DNA of 64,000 nucleotides from Methylomicrobium agile (GCF_000733855.1 NZ_JPOJ01000001.1:806001-870000); one strand, 5' to 3'; numbered from the stretch's first letter, positions 25,872 to 35,086 are shown. A program made the numbers and translations. The notes: generated by a model not told the origin, from the sequence alone.

Positions 25872-27416
25872 ATGGCTACAGAATCCCGTTATATCCAGCT
25901 CATGGACACGACCTTGCGCGACGGCGAACAGACGCAGGGCGTTTCGTTCACGCCGGCGGAAAAAATCAATATTGCGAAGGCGCTCCTGCAATGGCTGCGC
26001 GTGGACCGGATCGAAGTGGCTTCGGCCCGGGTTTCGCAGGGTGAGAAAGAGGCGGTGGCCAGCATCAACGCATGGGCCCGCCAGGAAGGCTTTGCCGGCC
26101 GCGTCGAGGTCTTGGGCTTCGTCGATCATACGCGCAGCGTGAACTGGATTCTGGAAACCGGCGGCAGCGTGATCAACCTGCTGACCAAAGGCAGCGAAAA
26201 GCACTGCCGCGAGCAGCTCGGCAAAACGCTCGAACAACATACCCAGGACATTCGGCAAACGATCGACTATGCGCTGCAGAAGGGCCTGAAGGTCAACGTG
26301 TATCTGGAAGACTGGTCGAACGGTTACCAGAACAGCCCGGATTACGTATTCGGCCTGATGGATAACCTGAAGGATGCCGGCATCAGCCATTTCATGCTGC
26401 CGGATACGCTCGGCGTGATGGCGCCGGACGAAGTGGTCGCGAGCATCGGTGACATGTGCCGCCGCTATCCGATGCTGCGATTCGATTTTCACCCGCACAA
26501 CGATTACGGCCTTGCCACCGCCAATGTGATGGCCGCGGTGCGCGCCGGCGTCAGCTCGGTACATTGCACGGTCAACTGTCTCGGCGAACGGGCCGGCAAC
26601 GCCTCGCTCGCGGAAGTCGCGGTCGTGCTGCGCGACAAGATGGCAATGGAACTGTCGATCGACGAAACCCATATCGTCCGGATCAGCCAGATGGTCGAAA
26701 ACTTTTCCGGCAAGCGCATTGCCGCGAATGCACCGGTCATCGGCTCCGACGTGTTCACGCAGACCGCCGGCATCCATGCCGACGGCGACCACAAGGGCGG
26801 GCTGTACAAGACGCGCCTGAGTCCCGAACGTTTCTCGCGCACGCGCAGTTATGCGCTAGGCAAGATGAGCGGCAAAGCGTCGCTGAAGAAAAACCTGGAG
26901 CTTCTGGAAGTCGACCTGTCCGAGGAAAATCAGAAAAAGGTACTGGCCCGTATCGTGCAGCTCGGCGATTCGAAGCAAACGATCACGACCGAAGACCTAC
27001 CGTTCATCATCGCCGACGTGCTCGAAAGCAAGAGCTACGAGCATATCCGCCTGCTCAACTGTTCGATTACGAGCGGCCTCCATCTCGAATCGACCGCAAG
27101 CCTCCGGGTCGAAGTCAACGGCGAGAAACATCAGACTTCCGGTTCAGGAAACGGCGGCTTCGATGCGTTCATCGACGCGCTAGACAAAGTATTGAAACTG
27201 CACGACTACACCCTGCCCGCCTTGGCCGATTACGAAGTCCGGATACCGAAAGGAGGCCATACCGATGCGCTGACCGAATGCGTCATCACCTGGAATTGCG
27301 GCAACGAGCTGCGCAAAACGCGCGGCGTGCATGCGAACCAAGTATTCGCCGGCGTGATGGCGACGCTGAAGATCATCAACATGCAGTTGCACGAACTGAA
27401 GGCGAGTCAGGTCTGA
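25872..27416 (+). CDS. 2-isopropylmalate synthase/citramalate synthase family enzyme
   Basis: This 514-residue enzyme belongs to the DRE-TIM metallolyase family and condenses an alpha-keto acid with acetyl-CoA. Visible are MDTTLRDGEQTQGVSFTP, the metal ligands in HPHNDYGLAT, GERAGNASLAEVAVVLRDK and a C-terminal regulatory (LeuA allosteric) domain after about residue 380 with GNGGFDAFIDALDKV. The sequence differs from standard LeuA (an ASARVSQGEKEAV segment instead of FPASSPGDFE-like), so citramalate or another homologous substrate is possible. It stands alone. Confidence 0.88.
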   Translation: MATESRYIQLMDTTLRDGEQTQGVSFTPAEKINIAKALLQWLRVDRIEVASARVSQGEKEAVASINAWARQEGFAGRVEVLGFVDHTRSVNWILETGGSVINLLTKGSEKHCREQLGKTLEQHTQDIRQTIDYALQKGLKVNVYLEDWSNGYQNSPDYVFGLMDNLKDAGISHFMLPDTLGVMAPDEVVASIGDMCRRYPMLRFDFHPHNDYGLATANVMAAVRAGVSSVHCTVNCLGERAGNASLAEVAVVLRDKMAMELSIDETHIVRISQMVENFSGKRIAANAPVIGSDVFTQTAGIHADGDHKGGLYKTRLSPERFSRTRSYALGKMSGKASLKKNLELLEVDLSEENQKKVLARIVQLGDSKQTITTEDLPFIIADVLESKSYEHIRLLNCSITSGLHLESTASLRVEVNGEKHQTSGSGNGGFDAFIDALDKVLKLHDYTLPALADYEVRIPKGGHTDALTECVITWNCGNELRKTRGVHANQVFAGVMATLKIINMQLHELKASQV

Positions 27417-27502
27417 TTCGGATTGATTGCGTGCCGGACGAAACCGGATCGGAATGCAGATCGGGGTAGGCAGAAAGCTGCCGCTCTGCAAGAGACGTAT
27501 AG

Positions 27503-27537
27503 GTAGGTCGGGTTAGGCGCTAGCCGTAACCCGACAT
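27503..27537. repeat. GTAGGTCGGGTTA palindromic repeat, family A copy 1
   Basis: An inverted pair of GTCGGGTTA and TAACCCGAC arms surrounds GGCGCTAGCCG. The same arm recurs twice at 52039-52115, so this is a dispersed genomic repeat. Confidence 0.75.
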
Positions 27538-27596
27538 TTGGAAGCCGGAGTGGCGCTGAGTTACTCTATGTGGGCACACCCGGCCGGTAAGAATCA

Positions 27597-27869
27597 TTAG
27601 TTAGGGTAAACCACTTTCGGCTCGAAGCTGGCCGCCGGATATTTCGGGTCGAACTCGGTTTGCTTGGCAGCGGCTTGCGCCTGTCCGGGGCATTTGACCG
27701 ATTCGGAAGCACTGCCGCTCGATGCGGCGGCGGCCGCGTCCTTATCGATAAAGACGACTTTCGGCTGGAAGTTGGCGGCCGGGTATGGGTCGTCGCTGGC
27801 GGCTGACGCGCTAAATGAGCCGAACGCAAACCCCGCGGCCAAAAGTCCCAGAATGACTGTTTTTTTCAT
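27597..27869 (-). CDS. Small exported protein with a duplicated motif (90 aa)
   Basis: The protein starts at ATG 27869 with signal peptide KKTVILGLLAAGFAFGSFSASA. The mature part carries DPYPAANFQPKVVFID and later DPKYPAASFEPKVVYPN, two copies of one 15-residue unit separated by an Ala/Ser-rich linker and SVKCPGQAQ with its only Cys. I know no family. Periplasmic location is likely. Confidence 0.7.
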   Translation of the reverse strand: MKKTVILGLLAAGFAFGSFSASAASDDPYPAANFQPKVVFIDKDAAAAASSGSASESVKCPGQAQAAAKQTEFDPKYPAASFEPKVVYPN

Positions 27870-27998
27870 GATGATGTGTCTCCGATGATAAATGAGGGAT
27901 AGCTCTGTTGGTTTCAAAGCCCGATAGCTTCTAGTATCGGGCAAATCGCAGCAATTGGCAACCCCGATTTGGCGCAACCGGAAGCCGGCGCCGAATCG

Positions 27999-28748
27999 CT
28001 ACAGAAGTTGTTTTATATGGGGCGCGCCGTCCAGAAGCCGGCGCCGGAACGCTTCGATTTCGTTTTCATCCTGCCTCAAATGCCGCTCGATCGGCACCCG
28101 AATATCCCCTATCACCGACATCGGCGAAGGCGACAGAAAAATCAGCCGGTCGGCCAGCGCAATCGCCTCGCGCAAATCATGGGTAACGAACAGCACCGTA
28201 TGCGGACGCTTCCGCCAAAGATCCAGCAGCAATTCCCGGACCTGCCGCGCAGTCGGCGGATCGAGCGACACGAACGGTTCGTCCATCAAGAGCAGCTCGG
28301 GATCGATCGCGAATGCGCGGATGATCGCGACCCGCCGGCTCATCCCCAGCGACAGGCGTTCCGGATAGACGTGCTGGAAGCGGGTCAACCGCATCGCTTC
28401 GAGCAGAAAATCGACCGTATTGCCGGCGGATGATTCCTGCAGGACCAGCTCGATATTCTGCCTGACCGTGCGCCAGGGCAACAGGCGCGGATTCTGAAAG
28501 ATATAACCGATCTTCGGCAGCGCCTGCTGGCGGCCGATCCGGATCTCGCCCCGGTAATCCCGATCAAGGCCGGCGACGATGTTCAGCAGGGTTGTCTTGC
28601 CGCAGCCGGACGGTCCGACCAGACAAACGAATTCGCCCGAATGTAGCGTCAGATGGAAATCTTGGATCGCCGCATGCGCCGCCGCCTGCCCTACCGCAGG
28701 AAAAACTTTCTCCCGGATGTCGATCCGAATATCGGTCACCGCCGCCAC
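27999..28748 (-). CDS. ABC transporter ATP-binding protein (nitrate/sulfonate/taurine type)
   Basis: This 249-residue ATPase has VGPSGCGKTTLLNIVAG (Walker A), the Q-loop IFQNPRLLPW, LSLGMSRRVAIIRAFAIDPELLLMDEPF (signature plus Walker B; the signature has SLGMS instead of SGGxx) and the His-loop LFVTHDLREA. The order matches the SsuB/TauB/NrtD subfamily. It overlaps the permease start by 13 bases and completes an ABC importer with the genes at 28736 and 29494. Confidence 0.9.
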   Translation of the reverse strand: MAAVTDIRIDIREKVFPAVGQAAAHAAIQDFHLTLHSGEFVCLVGPSGCGKTTLLNIVAGLDRDYRGEIRIGRQQALPKIGYIFQNPRLLPWRTVRQNIELVLQESSAGNTVDFLLEAMRLTRFQHVYPERLSLGMSRRVAIIRAFAIDPELLLMDEPFVSLDPPTARQVRELLLDLWRKRPHTVLFVTHDLREAIALADRLIFLSPSPMSVIGDIRVPIERHLRQDENEIEAFRRRLLDGAPHIKQLL

Positions 28749-29482
28749 CTTTGCGATTTTTTATCCAGCGGCTTCAGAATCGTATATTCGATCCCCTGAA
28801 TCACGATCACGAATGCGATCGAGTAAGCCAGGATGCTCGCCACATCGAACAACTGAAAATACAGATGCAGTTGAAAGCCGACGCCGTTGTTGCGGCCCAG
28901 CAGCTCGACGATCAATATGATTTTCCAAATCAGGGCCAGGCCGGAGCGGGTCGCGCTCATCAGGAACGGATGCAACTGCGGCCAGATCACATGCTGCAGC
29001 GTGTTCAGCCGGCTCATACGGTAGCAGCGCGCCATGTCCAGCAAGTCCTGATCGAGCGCACGGGCGCCTTCGCGGACCGTCACGACTACATTCGGCAGCT
29101 TGTTGATCACGACCGCCAATATCGCCGAGGCTTCGTTCAGCCCGAACCAGACGTAGCACAGAATGATCGTGACCAGCGCAGGAATGTTCAGGAAGATCAC
29201 CAGCCAGTTGTCGAAGAAGGCGTCCAGTTTTTTGAGGCGCCCGAGCGCGAGCCCGATCGCGGAACCCAGCAGCATGGCGATCGTAAAGCTGACGATCAGT
29301 CGGACCAGCGTAGCGCCCAAATGATAAGTCAGTTGTCCGGAAATCAATTCCAGCCAGAACACACCCAGCACCATCAGCGGCGAAGGCAACAGCGTACTGT
29401 CCAGCGAGAATGCGAGGCCCTGCCATATCGCGAGGAAAGCCGCCAGTGACAGGACCGGAAAAAATTTCTGCAATCTGTTCAA
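28736..29482 (-). CDS. ABC transporter permease (nitrate/sulfonate/taurine type)
   Basis: The permease has 248 residues from the TTG start I prefer at about 29482. An in-frame extension to 29638 lies inside the binding-protein gene and looks non-native. The family features are a hydrophobic start (FFPVLSLAAFLAIWQGLAF), LGATLVRLIVSFTIAMLLGS, the EAA-type loop EGARALDQDLLDMARCYRMS and five to six membrane helices. It sits between its binding protein and ATPase. Confidence 0.88.
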   Translation of the reverse strand: MNRLQKFFPVLSLAAFLAIWQGLAFSLDSTLLPSPLMVLGVFWLELISGQLTYHLGATLVRLIVSFTIAMLLGSAIGLALGRLKKLDAFFDNWLVIFLNIPALVTIILCYVWFGLNEASAILAVVINKLPNVVVTVREGARALDQDLLDMARCYRMSRLNTLQHVIWPQLHPFLMSATRSGLALIWKIILIVELLGRNNGVGFQLHLYFQLFDVASILAYSIAFVIVIQGIEYTILKPLDKKSQRWRR

Positions 29483-29493
29483 GATGCGCCGGA

Positions 29494-30468
29494 TCAGTCG
29501 AGGGTCCAAAACGTGCCGGGCTGCAACGCGGCGGCCTCGCCGGTCAACCGGTTGCCGCTCAGCTCGCGCAACAGCAAATAGATCCGTTCCGCCGTCTGTT
29601 GTCCGGCTTTTCCGCCCGCCTGCACGATGCCGCTGCAATAGCGCTGCCTGAGCTTGTCCTGGGTGGCCTGGTCATTCGCTTTCAGCATGGGGATCACGTT
29701 CCGCCAGGCTTCGTCCTCCGTGCATAACTGTTTTTTAGCGTTTTCCGCCGCGTGCAGAAAATCGTTCACGGCCTGCTTATGAGCGTTAGCCCATCCCTGT
29801 TTGAACACATAGCCGATGTTGGCCACCGGCTCCGTAATACCGAGCCCTTGCAGGATCCCCTTGCCGTCGATGATTTGCCGGTAACCCCGGGCTTCCAGCC
29901 GCGCCGCAAAATGCCAATAATTCAGCGCCGCGTCGATACGCCCGAGTTTCAGTTGCTCGTTGATCAAAGGCGGCGCGCCGAAGATTTTTTCGACGCTCGC
30001 CTCCAGGTCGACCCCTTCTTTTTTCGCCAGCGCCTTCAGCAGCAGCCAGTTTTTATCCAACTCGCCGCCCGCGATGCCGAGGCGTTTGCCTTTCAGGTCG
30101 GCGATCGACTTGATCGGGCTGTCGCCGGGAACGATCAGCGCGCCGGAGGTGGTCGAATACGGATAGAACGTCAAATCGGCGCCCGAGGCGCGCATTCTGG
30201 ACACCCAAATCCAGTCCGAAACGATCATGTCGACCGCGCCGGACTGCAGGGCGATTTTGCCGGCCTCGGCGTTCGCGAGCGGCTGCGTCGCTACCGTAAA
30301 ACCGCGCGCGGCTTTTTGCGGGTCATGTTCCAGCACCGACAACTCCCAGCCTGACGTACCGGCAGCTTGGACGCCGATACGGATCGGAACTTGATCGCCC
30401 GCGCTGCCGGCACTGGAAATCGACAACAGCGCACCCAAAAAGATGTGATTCAGTTTGTTCATGAACAT
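29494..30468 (-). CDS. ABC transporter periplasmic substrate-binding protein
   Basis: This 324-residue SsuA/NrtA-type binding protein has signal peptide MNKLNHIFLGALLSISSAGSAG. Family parts are PIRIGVQAAGTSGWELSVLEH, QSGAVDMIVSDWIWVSRMRASG, SIADLKGKRLGIAGGELDKN and the hinge ALNYWHFAARLEARGYR. The substrate cannot be deduced. It is co-directional with the upstream tonB-exbB-exbD genes, 82 bases after exbD, with an AT-rich spacer that could hold its own promoter. Confidence 0.88.
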   Translation of the reverse strand: MFMNKLNHIFLGALLSISSAGSAGDQVPIRIGVQAAGTSGWELSVLEHDPQKAARGFTVATQPLANAEAGKIALQSGAVDMIVSDWIWVSRMRASGADLTFYPYSTTSGALIVPGDSPIKSIADLKGKRLGIAGGELDKNWLLLKALAKKEGVDLEASVEKIFGAPPLINEQLKLGRIDAALNYWHFAARLEARGYRQIIDGKGILQGLGITEPVANIGYVFKQGWANAHKQAVNDFLHAAENAKKQLCTEDEAWRNVIPMLKANDQATQDKLRQRYCSGIVQAGGKAGQQTAERIYLLLRELSGNRLTGEAAALQPGTFWTLD

Positions 30469-30550
30469 AACATTATAATTTGTCGGGTTGATATTCTATT
30501 CCTTCCGGAACGGGGCCTCTAGCCAAGCTGGAATGGCGAATCGAACAGAA

Positions 30551-30961
30551 TTACTGTTCGACCGTCACGAAGCCCATTTTCGCGATGCCTGCATGCTGCA
30601 CCGCGGCCATCGCTTCGGCAACTTTGCCGTAATTGACGGCCTGGTCCGCATAGAGGTGGACGGCGATTTCCGGATCGCGGGCCAGTTCTTCTTTCAACGC
30701 CGCTTCGAGCGCTGCCGTATCGGCGAGCGGTTTTTTATTCAGCGTCAGCACCCCGTGCGCGTCGATGCCGAGCTGCAGCGGCTGATCCTTCACATCCGCG
30801 GTGGTCTGCGCGGTTTTCGGCAGGTTCACCTTGACCGACTGAGTCAACAGCGGAGCGGTGACCAACAAGATAATCACCAGCACCAGCATCACATCCACCA
30901 GCGGCGTTACGTTGATCTCGCTAACCGCGTCCTGATCGTCCGATTGCGCTTTAAAAGCCAT
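30551..30961 (-). CDS. exbD: ExbD/TolR family protein
   Basis: The protein has 136 residues from the ATG at 30961. One membrane helix follows the conserved EINVTPLVDVMLVLVIILLV segment, in which the Asp of LVDVMLV is the proton-carrying residue. A periplasmic domain (LGIDAHGVLTLNKKPL, VHLYADQAVNYGKVAEAMA) completes it. It forms the TonB energy unit with the next two genes, in operon order tonB-exbB-exbD. Confidence 0.9.
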   Translation of the reverse strand: MAFKAQSDDQDAVSEINVTPLVDVMLVLVIILLVTAPLLTQSVKVNLPKTAQTTADVKDQPLQLGIDAHGVLTLNKKPLADTAALEAALKEELARDPEIAVHLYADQAVNYGKVAEAMAAVQHAGIAKMGFVTVEQ

Positions 30962-30962
30962 G

Positions 30963-31628
30963 TCATTGCCTCGCGTGCGCGTCCGAATTGAACGCAATGT
31001 GCAGAAAGCCGTCGGCGAAGTTTTCCAGGCCGACCCGGTGTTGCTTCGCGCGCTTCACGAAATAGTTATAGGCCAGCACCGCCGGCACCGCGACCGCAAT
31101 CCCGATCGCGGTCGCAATCAGCGCGTCGCCGATCGGGCCGGCCACCACGTCGAGACTCGCCGAACCGCTCTTGCTGATGTCCTGCAACGCATTCATGATC
31201 CCGAGCACGGTCCCGAACAGACCCACGAACGGCGCGGTGCTGCCGATGCTGGCGAGCATGGTGAGGCCGCTTTCCATCGTCCGCAGTTCATGCTGGGTCT
31301 GGATGCGCAGGGCCTGTTCAAGCAAGGCTTCCGGCTCGCCGCGGTATTTCAATGCCGCTCCGCCGGTCTCTTTCAAGTCGGTCAGCCAGACGAAGCCCCG
31401 TTGTGCGATGTTCGCCTTGGGGCCGCGGATGAGTGGGGCCGGCAGGTTTTCGGCCGCCTCCAGATTCGACGCTTCCCAGAAGGCGTCCAGGTAGCGCCGG
31501 TTATCGCGGCTGTTCCGGCTGAACTGCCAAGCCTTGAATACGATGATCGTCCAGGTGATCACCGAGAACAGCAGTAAAGTGTAGAGTGTGCCGTCAACGA
31601 TCAGCGACGGGGCAATTTGCGGGGGCAT
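30963..31628 (-). CDS. exbB: ExbB/TolQ/MotA family protein
   Basis: The protein has 221 residues from the ATG at 31628; an in-frame extension upstream overlaps tonB and is unlikely. Three membrane helices can be seen: LYTLLLFSVITWTIIVFKAW, LASIGSTAPFVGLFGTVLGI and IATAIGIAVAVPAVLAYNYF, all typical of ExbB. One base separates it from exbD, so the two are coupled. Confidence 0.92.
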   Translation of the reverse strand: MPPQIAPSLIVDGTLYTLLLFSVITWTIIVFKAWQFSRNSRDNRRYLDAFWEASNLEAAENLPAPLIRGPKANIAQRGFVWLTDLKETGGAALKYRGEPEALLEQALRIQTQHELRTMESGLTMLASIGSTAPFVGLFGTVLGIMNALQDISKSGSASLDVVAGPIGDALIATAIGIAVAVPAVLAYNYFVKRAKQHRVGLENFADGFLHIAFNSDAHARQ

Positions 31629-31642
31629 CAACTTCTCCAGAG

Positions 31643-32437
31643 TTAGTCGTTCAATTTGAATTGGATCGGCACGGTCACCGCGCTGGCAATCGGCGCATCG
31701 CCGCGTTTGGCCGGAATGAAGGTCCACTGCCGGACCGCCTCGACCGCCGCCTCATCGAGCAATTCGTGGCCGCTGCTCTGCTGCACCGCAACGGCGGCGC
31801 TGTGGCCGTCGGCGGTGACCTGGACGCGCAGCAGCACTTTGCCCTGCCAGCCGCGGCTTTTGGCCAGGCGCGGATACTCGGGCTTCGGATTGGATTTGTA
31901 ATTGGCCCGATAGTTCGCTTCGGTAAAGGGTTCCGCCTTCGGCTGTGCCGGAGACGCGGCCGGAACCGGGAGCTGAGGCCGCGCCTCCGTCGAGGCCGGG
32001 GCGGAGGCCGCGGTTTCCGCTTTCGCGGCCGACGTGGGTTCGGGCGGCGCGGCCGGCACCGGTCTGGGCGCCGGTGCGGGAACGGCCGGTTTGCGTACTG
32101 TGGGCGGCTTCTTCGGCGGTGCGGGCGCTTTCTTCGGCTTGACCGGTTCGGGCTCGGGTTTAGGCTGGACGACCGGCGGTGCGGGCCGTGCCGCTTGCGG
32201 CGCCGGGGCGGTCAGCAGTTCCACCGCCATCACCAACGGCTCGGCCGGCGTTTCCGGCACCGGCGCGCACTGCAGGTAAGCGATCAACACCCCATGCGCC
32301 AGCAGCACCCCCAGAAATATAAAGATCAATTGCCGATGCAGAGAATCGCCGTTTACCGAACCGCCATCCGGGGATAGACGCGCCGATTCGCTGGGGCTCT
32401 CGCCCGGAGCGTTTTCCCGGATTTTAAAAAACTGCAT
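31643..32437 (-). CDS. tonB: TonB-type energy transducer
   Basis: The protein has 264 residues from the ATG at 32437. A membrane helix (LIFIFLGVLLAHGVLIAYL) precedes a long Pro/Ala/Lys linker (KPEPEPVKPKKAPAP...) and the TonB C-terminal domain (YPRLAKSRGWQGKVLLRVQV, SGHELLDEAAVEAVRQWTF). The order TonB-ExbB-ExbD is a complete energy module for an outer-membrane receptor. The receptor gene is not in the window. A terminator-like hairpin ends 24 bases before this start. Confidence 0.92.
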   Translation of the reverse strand: MQFFKIRENAPGESPSESARLSPDGGSVNGDSLHRQLIFIFLGVLLAHGVLIAYLQCAPVPETPAEPLVMAVELLTAPAPQAARPAPPVVQPKPEPEPVKPKKAPAPPKKPPTVRKPAVPAPAPRPVPAAPPEPTSAAKAETAASAPASTEARPQLPVPAASPAQPKAEPFTEANYRANYKSNPKPEYPRLAKSRGWQGKVLLRVQVTADGHSAAVAVQQSSGHELLDEAAVEAVRQWTFIPAKRGDAPIASAVTVPIQFKLND

Positions 32438-32460
32438 GAAGGTAGTCAGACCGAGCAAAT

Positions 32461-32483
32461 AAAAAGGGCTATTTTAATAGCCC
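32461..32483 (-). terminator. Rho-independent-type hairpin in front of tonB
   Basis: On the minus strand GGGCTAT/ATAGCCC (7 bp) with a four-base loop is followed by TTTTTATTT. It ends about 24 bases before the tonB ATG. No minus-strand gene lies upstream that would need a terminator, because the neighbouring lipoprotein gene is divergent. It is therefore a candidate attenuator or the terminator of a small leader RNA (about 32485-32560). Confidence 0.7.
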
Positions 32484-32637
32484 CGGCAGGGATTTACCAA
32501 TCGGCAGAGGCTTGCCCGGCATTTCGGAACTGCGTACATATCGGCTTTAACCGTCAAAGCGAAAGATGATAAAATCCCGAATTCCTATCGTTCCCCTATC
32601 GATTGCCGCGCAACCGCGGCGCATCCAACATTACATC

Positions 32638-34491
32638 ATGTCTTTTCCACACCGTTCATCACGACATTTATCGACACTGGCCGCCCTGTTACTGACTGCC
32701 TGCGCGGAAACCCGCCAGATTGCGGTAGGCGGGCCCGAAATGACCACTCAGCCTTTGGAGCCGCTGGCCGGATTTCAAGCGATCGACGGCGACGATTACT
32801 ACGTTCGGCTGGTTTCCGAATTCTCCGGTCAGGGCGACAATTTTCTGAAAGGCGGCTGTTCCGACCTCGCGCCCTACCAAAAAGGCGATCTGTCGGCCGC
32901 CCTGGTTTACCGTGTCCGGAACGATACGATCAAATTTCAGGGTGAAGCCTCCGGCTTTCTGTACCAGGCCACGACCGGCAAGTGCAACTTCAGGTTCGAC
33001 GCCAAAAAACTTTATCTGACGCCCTGGCTGCGCCTGGATACCGGCAACCAGACACAACTGGATTACGACTTCTATACCAATGCGAACAGCGACCTGGACG
33101 TGTCGAGCCTGGTCGGCGACGTGAATGCGGCAAGCGGCATTCTGGCCTTGACCGGCGCGGGGCTCGGCGTCGCGATCATGGGACAGATGGCCGGGCAATG
33201 GGTACAAGCCAATCAACAGGCTGCCCCCGTACAGGATCAATCTTCCGCGAAGCAGAGTTCGGAATCGCACTCGCTGCCGGCACTGACCGCCTACGCCGGT
33301 AAAACCGGCAAACTGAATCAGGCCGTATTCGACATTTTCGAGATCGACGAAGGCGGGCTTAACCCGTTCAAAGTCGAAACCAGAACGCTGGGCAAACTGA
33401 AGGTTTATCCCGAAATCGCGCCGACGCTGCTCCTGCGCGCCGGGTCCGGTGGCGTGCCCGATGCCCGCGACATGTCCTTCGAAGAACTGAGCCGGTCGAC
33501 GATCAAATCCGCATCGGGCGACATCAGCTTGGCACAATTGCTCGACCAGTCGCAGCCGCTCGACAAACCCAACCTGAAGCCGGACTGGAAAAATTACACG
33601 GAGGCGGAAAACAACTGCCGAAAGCTGAAACTGACCATGAAGGCGCTGGGCTTCAACAAGTTCGACCGCAACGCGCTGCTGTATTATTTCCTCGCCAACA
33701 GCGGCGACTGGAAAAACTACAACACCGACCGGCGCCGGGCGACGGACAGCGAGCTCCGCCCGAGAGCGATCGCCGAGTACCGCACAAAGAATTTCGGCGT
33801 CTGTCTGGCTGAAGACGATTATGCGGTCATGAAAACGATGGGCCTGGCGGTCAATACGCGGGCCGACTGGGATCAGCTCGATGCCACGAGCCTCCAGCAG
33901 GAACGGCTGTTCTCGCCCCTACAATCGATCGAGCGGCAATTGCTGGCGGTGCTGCGGAATACGTCGGCCGCCGAAATGGAACGGCAACTGTATCCGCTAT
34001 TGATGACCGGCGACAAGGTGAACGGCAAGGTCTTGCTGCAAAACCATCTGGGCGATTTCGGACTGGAAAGACTGTTGAATCCGCCGGCGACGGCCGTTCC
34101 CGCCGCGCCTGCGCCGATCGATACCTCCCTTCCGCCGGCGCCTCCCGCACCCCAGGCCGCACTTCCCGTTTCGCCGATTCCCGGCGAGGGGATTCAGGTC
34201 AGCGCGGCACAACTGACCCAAGTATTTCAAAGCCTGAAAATCGGCGAATTGAGCTGTGCGCGTCCGGCGCCGGGGCTACAAGGCAAAGGCATCGGCATTC
34301 TGCTCTTCACGACCCGCGAAGGCAGTCCGAGAGCCAAAGGCGGCGCGCTGGAATTCGAATTCGCGGACGGCAAAATCAGCCGGATCGCTTTTCAGCTACC
34401 GACCTTCCGCGACTTTGAACAGGACATTGCCGACCGCCCCGAAGTCGGCGGCTGCAGAATCGATCCGGCCTGGCTGACGAAACTGCACTAA
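32638..34491 (+). CDS. Large lipoprotein of unknown function (617 aa)
   Basis: Translation from the ATG at 32638 gives lipoprotein signal SRHLSTLAALLLTACAETR with Cys+1 in LTAC. A TTG-led extension from 32566 would bury it. The N-terminal half (GDDYYVRLVSEFSG, GGCSDLAPYQKGD) and the middle (DIFEIDEGGLNPFKVETR) are conserved-looking but I recognise no domain. The C-terminal 100 residues (SLKIGELSCARPAPG, GKGIGILLFTTREG) form a separate unit after a Pro/Ala linker. It probably sits in the outer membrane. The gene is divergent from tonB. Confidence 0.8.
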   Translation: MSFPHRSSRHLSTLAALLLTACAETRQIAVGGPEMTTQPLEPLAGFQAIDGDDYYVRLVSEFSGQGDNFLKGGCSDLAPYQKGDLSAALVYRVRNDTIKFQGEASGFLYQATTGKCNFRFDAKKLYLTPWLRLDTGNQTQLDYDFYTNANSDLDVSSLVGDVNAASGILALTGAGLGVAIMGQMAGQWVQANQQAAPVQDQSSAKQSSESHSLPALTAYAGKTGKLNQAVFDIFEIDEGGLNPFKVETRTLGKLKVYPEIAPTLLLRAGSGGVPDARDMSFEELSRSTIKSASGDISLAQLLDQSQPLDKPNLKPDWKNYTEAENNCRKLKLTMKALGFNKFDRNALLYYFLANSGDWKNYNTDRRRATDSELRPRAIAEYRTKNFGVCLAEDDYAVMKTMGLAVNTRADWDQLDATSLQQERLFSPLQSIERQLLAVLRNTSAAEMERQLYPLLMTGDKVNGKVLLQNHLGDFGLERLLNPPATAVPAAPAPIDTSLPPAPPAPQAALPVSPIPGEGIQVSAAQLTQVFQSLKIGELSCARPAPGLQGKGIGILLFTTREGSPRAKGGALEFEFADGKISRIAFQLPTFRDFEQDIADRPEVGGCRIDPAWLTKLH

Positions 34492-34528
34492 TAAGACAAA
34501 ACCGGCGGCCCGCTGGGCCGCCTTCCGG

Positions 34529-35086
34529 CTAAGGCTCGGAAATACGCATTTCGCCCTGATCCTGGGCGATTTTGAAATTCCGGAGAATGTTCATCCCGAG
34601 CAGCGGCTGGCTCAGGTTCGGAACGATCATGCCTTCCGCATCCTTGACCAGAAAATGTCCGAACCGGAGTTCCGGGATCACCGCCGTGCAAACCTCGGCC
34701 CTGCCGTTCGCCGTGTCCATCACAGCCTTTGCTTTGCAGACGATGCCGGCCGCCGAGGCCTCGTCGCGGGGCAGCGACACGACCGAAGCGCCGGTATCGA
34801 TCACAAAAACCAGCGGTTTACCGTTGATCGCGCCGTCGACAAAATAATGCCCGCTGCCGTGCTGCGTCAATAGCAACGGGGCAGGCGTTTCAGGCGCTTT
34901 TGAAGGAGGGATTTTGCCGGTCTGAAAGGAAGAGAGGGCTTCGGTCTTCGCTGCGCAAGGCGTTTTTTGATACAGCAGACGGCCTTCCGGGTTTTTGCAT
35001 TTATAAATCTGCGCGGCAAAGGATGGCTGCATGGCCAATGCCGTCAAAAACACACCGACGAAAAACTGGATAATTGGTTTGCGCAC
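34529..35086 (-). CDS. Retropepsin-like aspartic protease with DUF4124 N-terminus
   Basis: This 185-residue protein has signal peptide FFVGVFLTALAMQPSFA, then a DUF4124 stretch (QIYKCKNPEGRLLYQKTPC), then the clan AA protease domain with VFVIDTGASVVSLP (catalytic Asp-Thr-Gly) and LSQPLLGMNILRNFKI. The single lobe would need to dimerise to act. The family (often TIGR02281) is exported or membrane-tethered. The target is unknown. Confidence 0.88.
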   Translation of the reverse strand: MRKPIIQFFVGVFLTALAMQPSFAAQIYKCKNPEGRLLYQKTPCAAKTEALSSFQTGKIPPSKAPETPAPLLLTQHGSGHYFVDGAINGKPLVFVIDTGASVVSLPRDEASAAGIVCKAKAVMDTANGRAEVCTAVIPELRFGHFLVKDAEGMIVPNLSQPLLGMNILRNFKIAQDQGEMRISEP

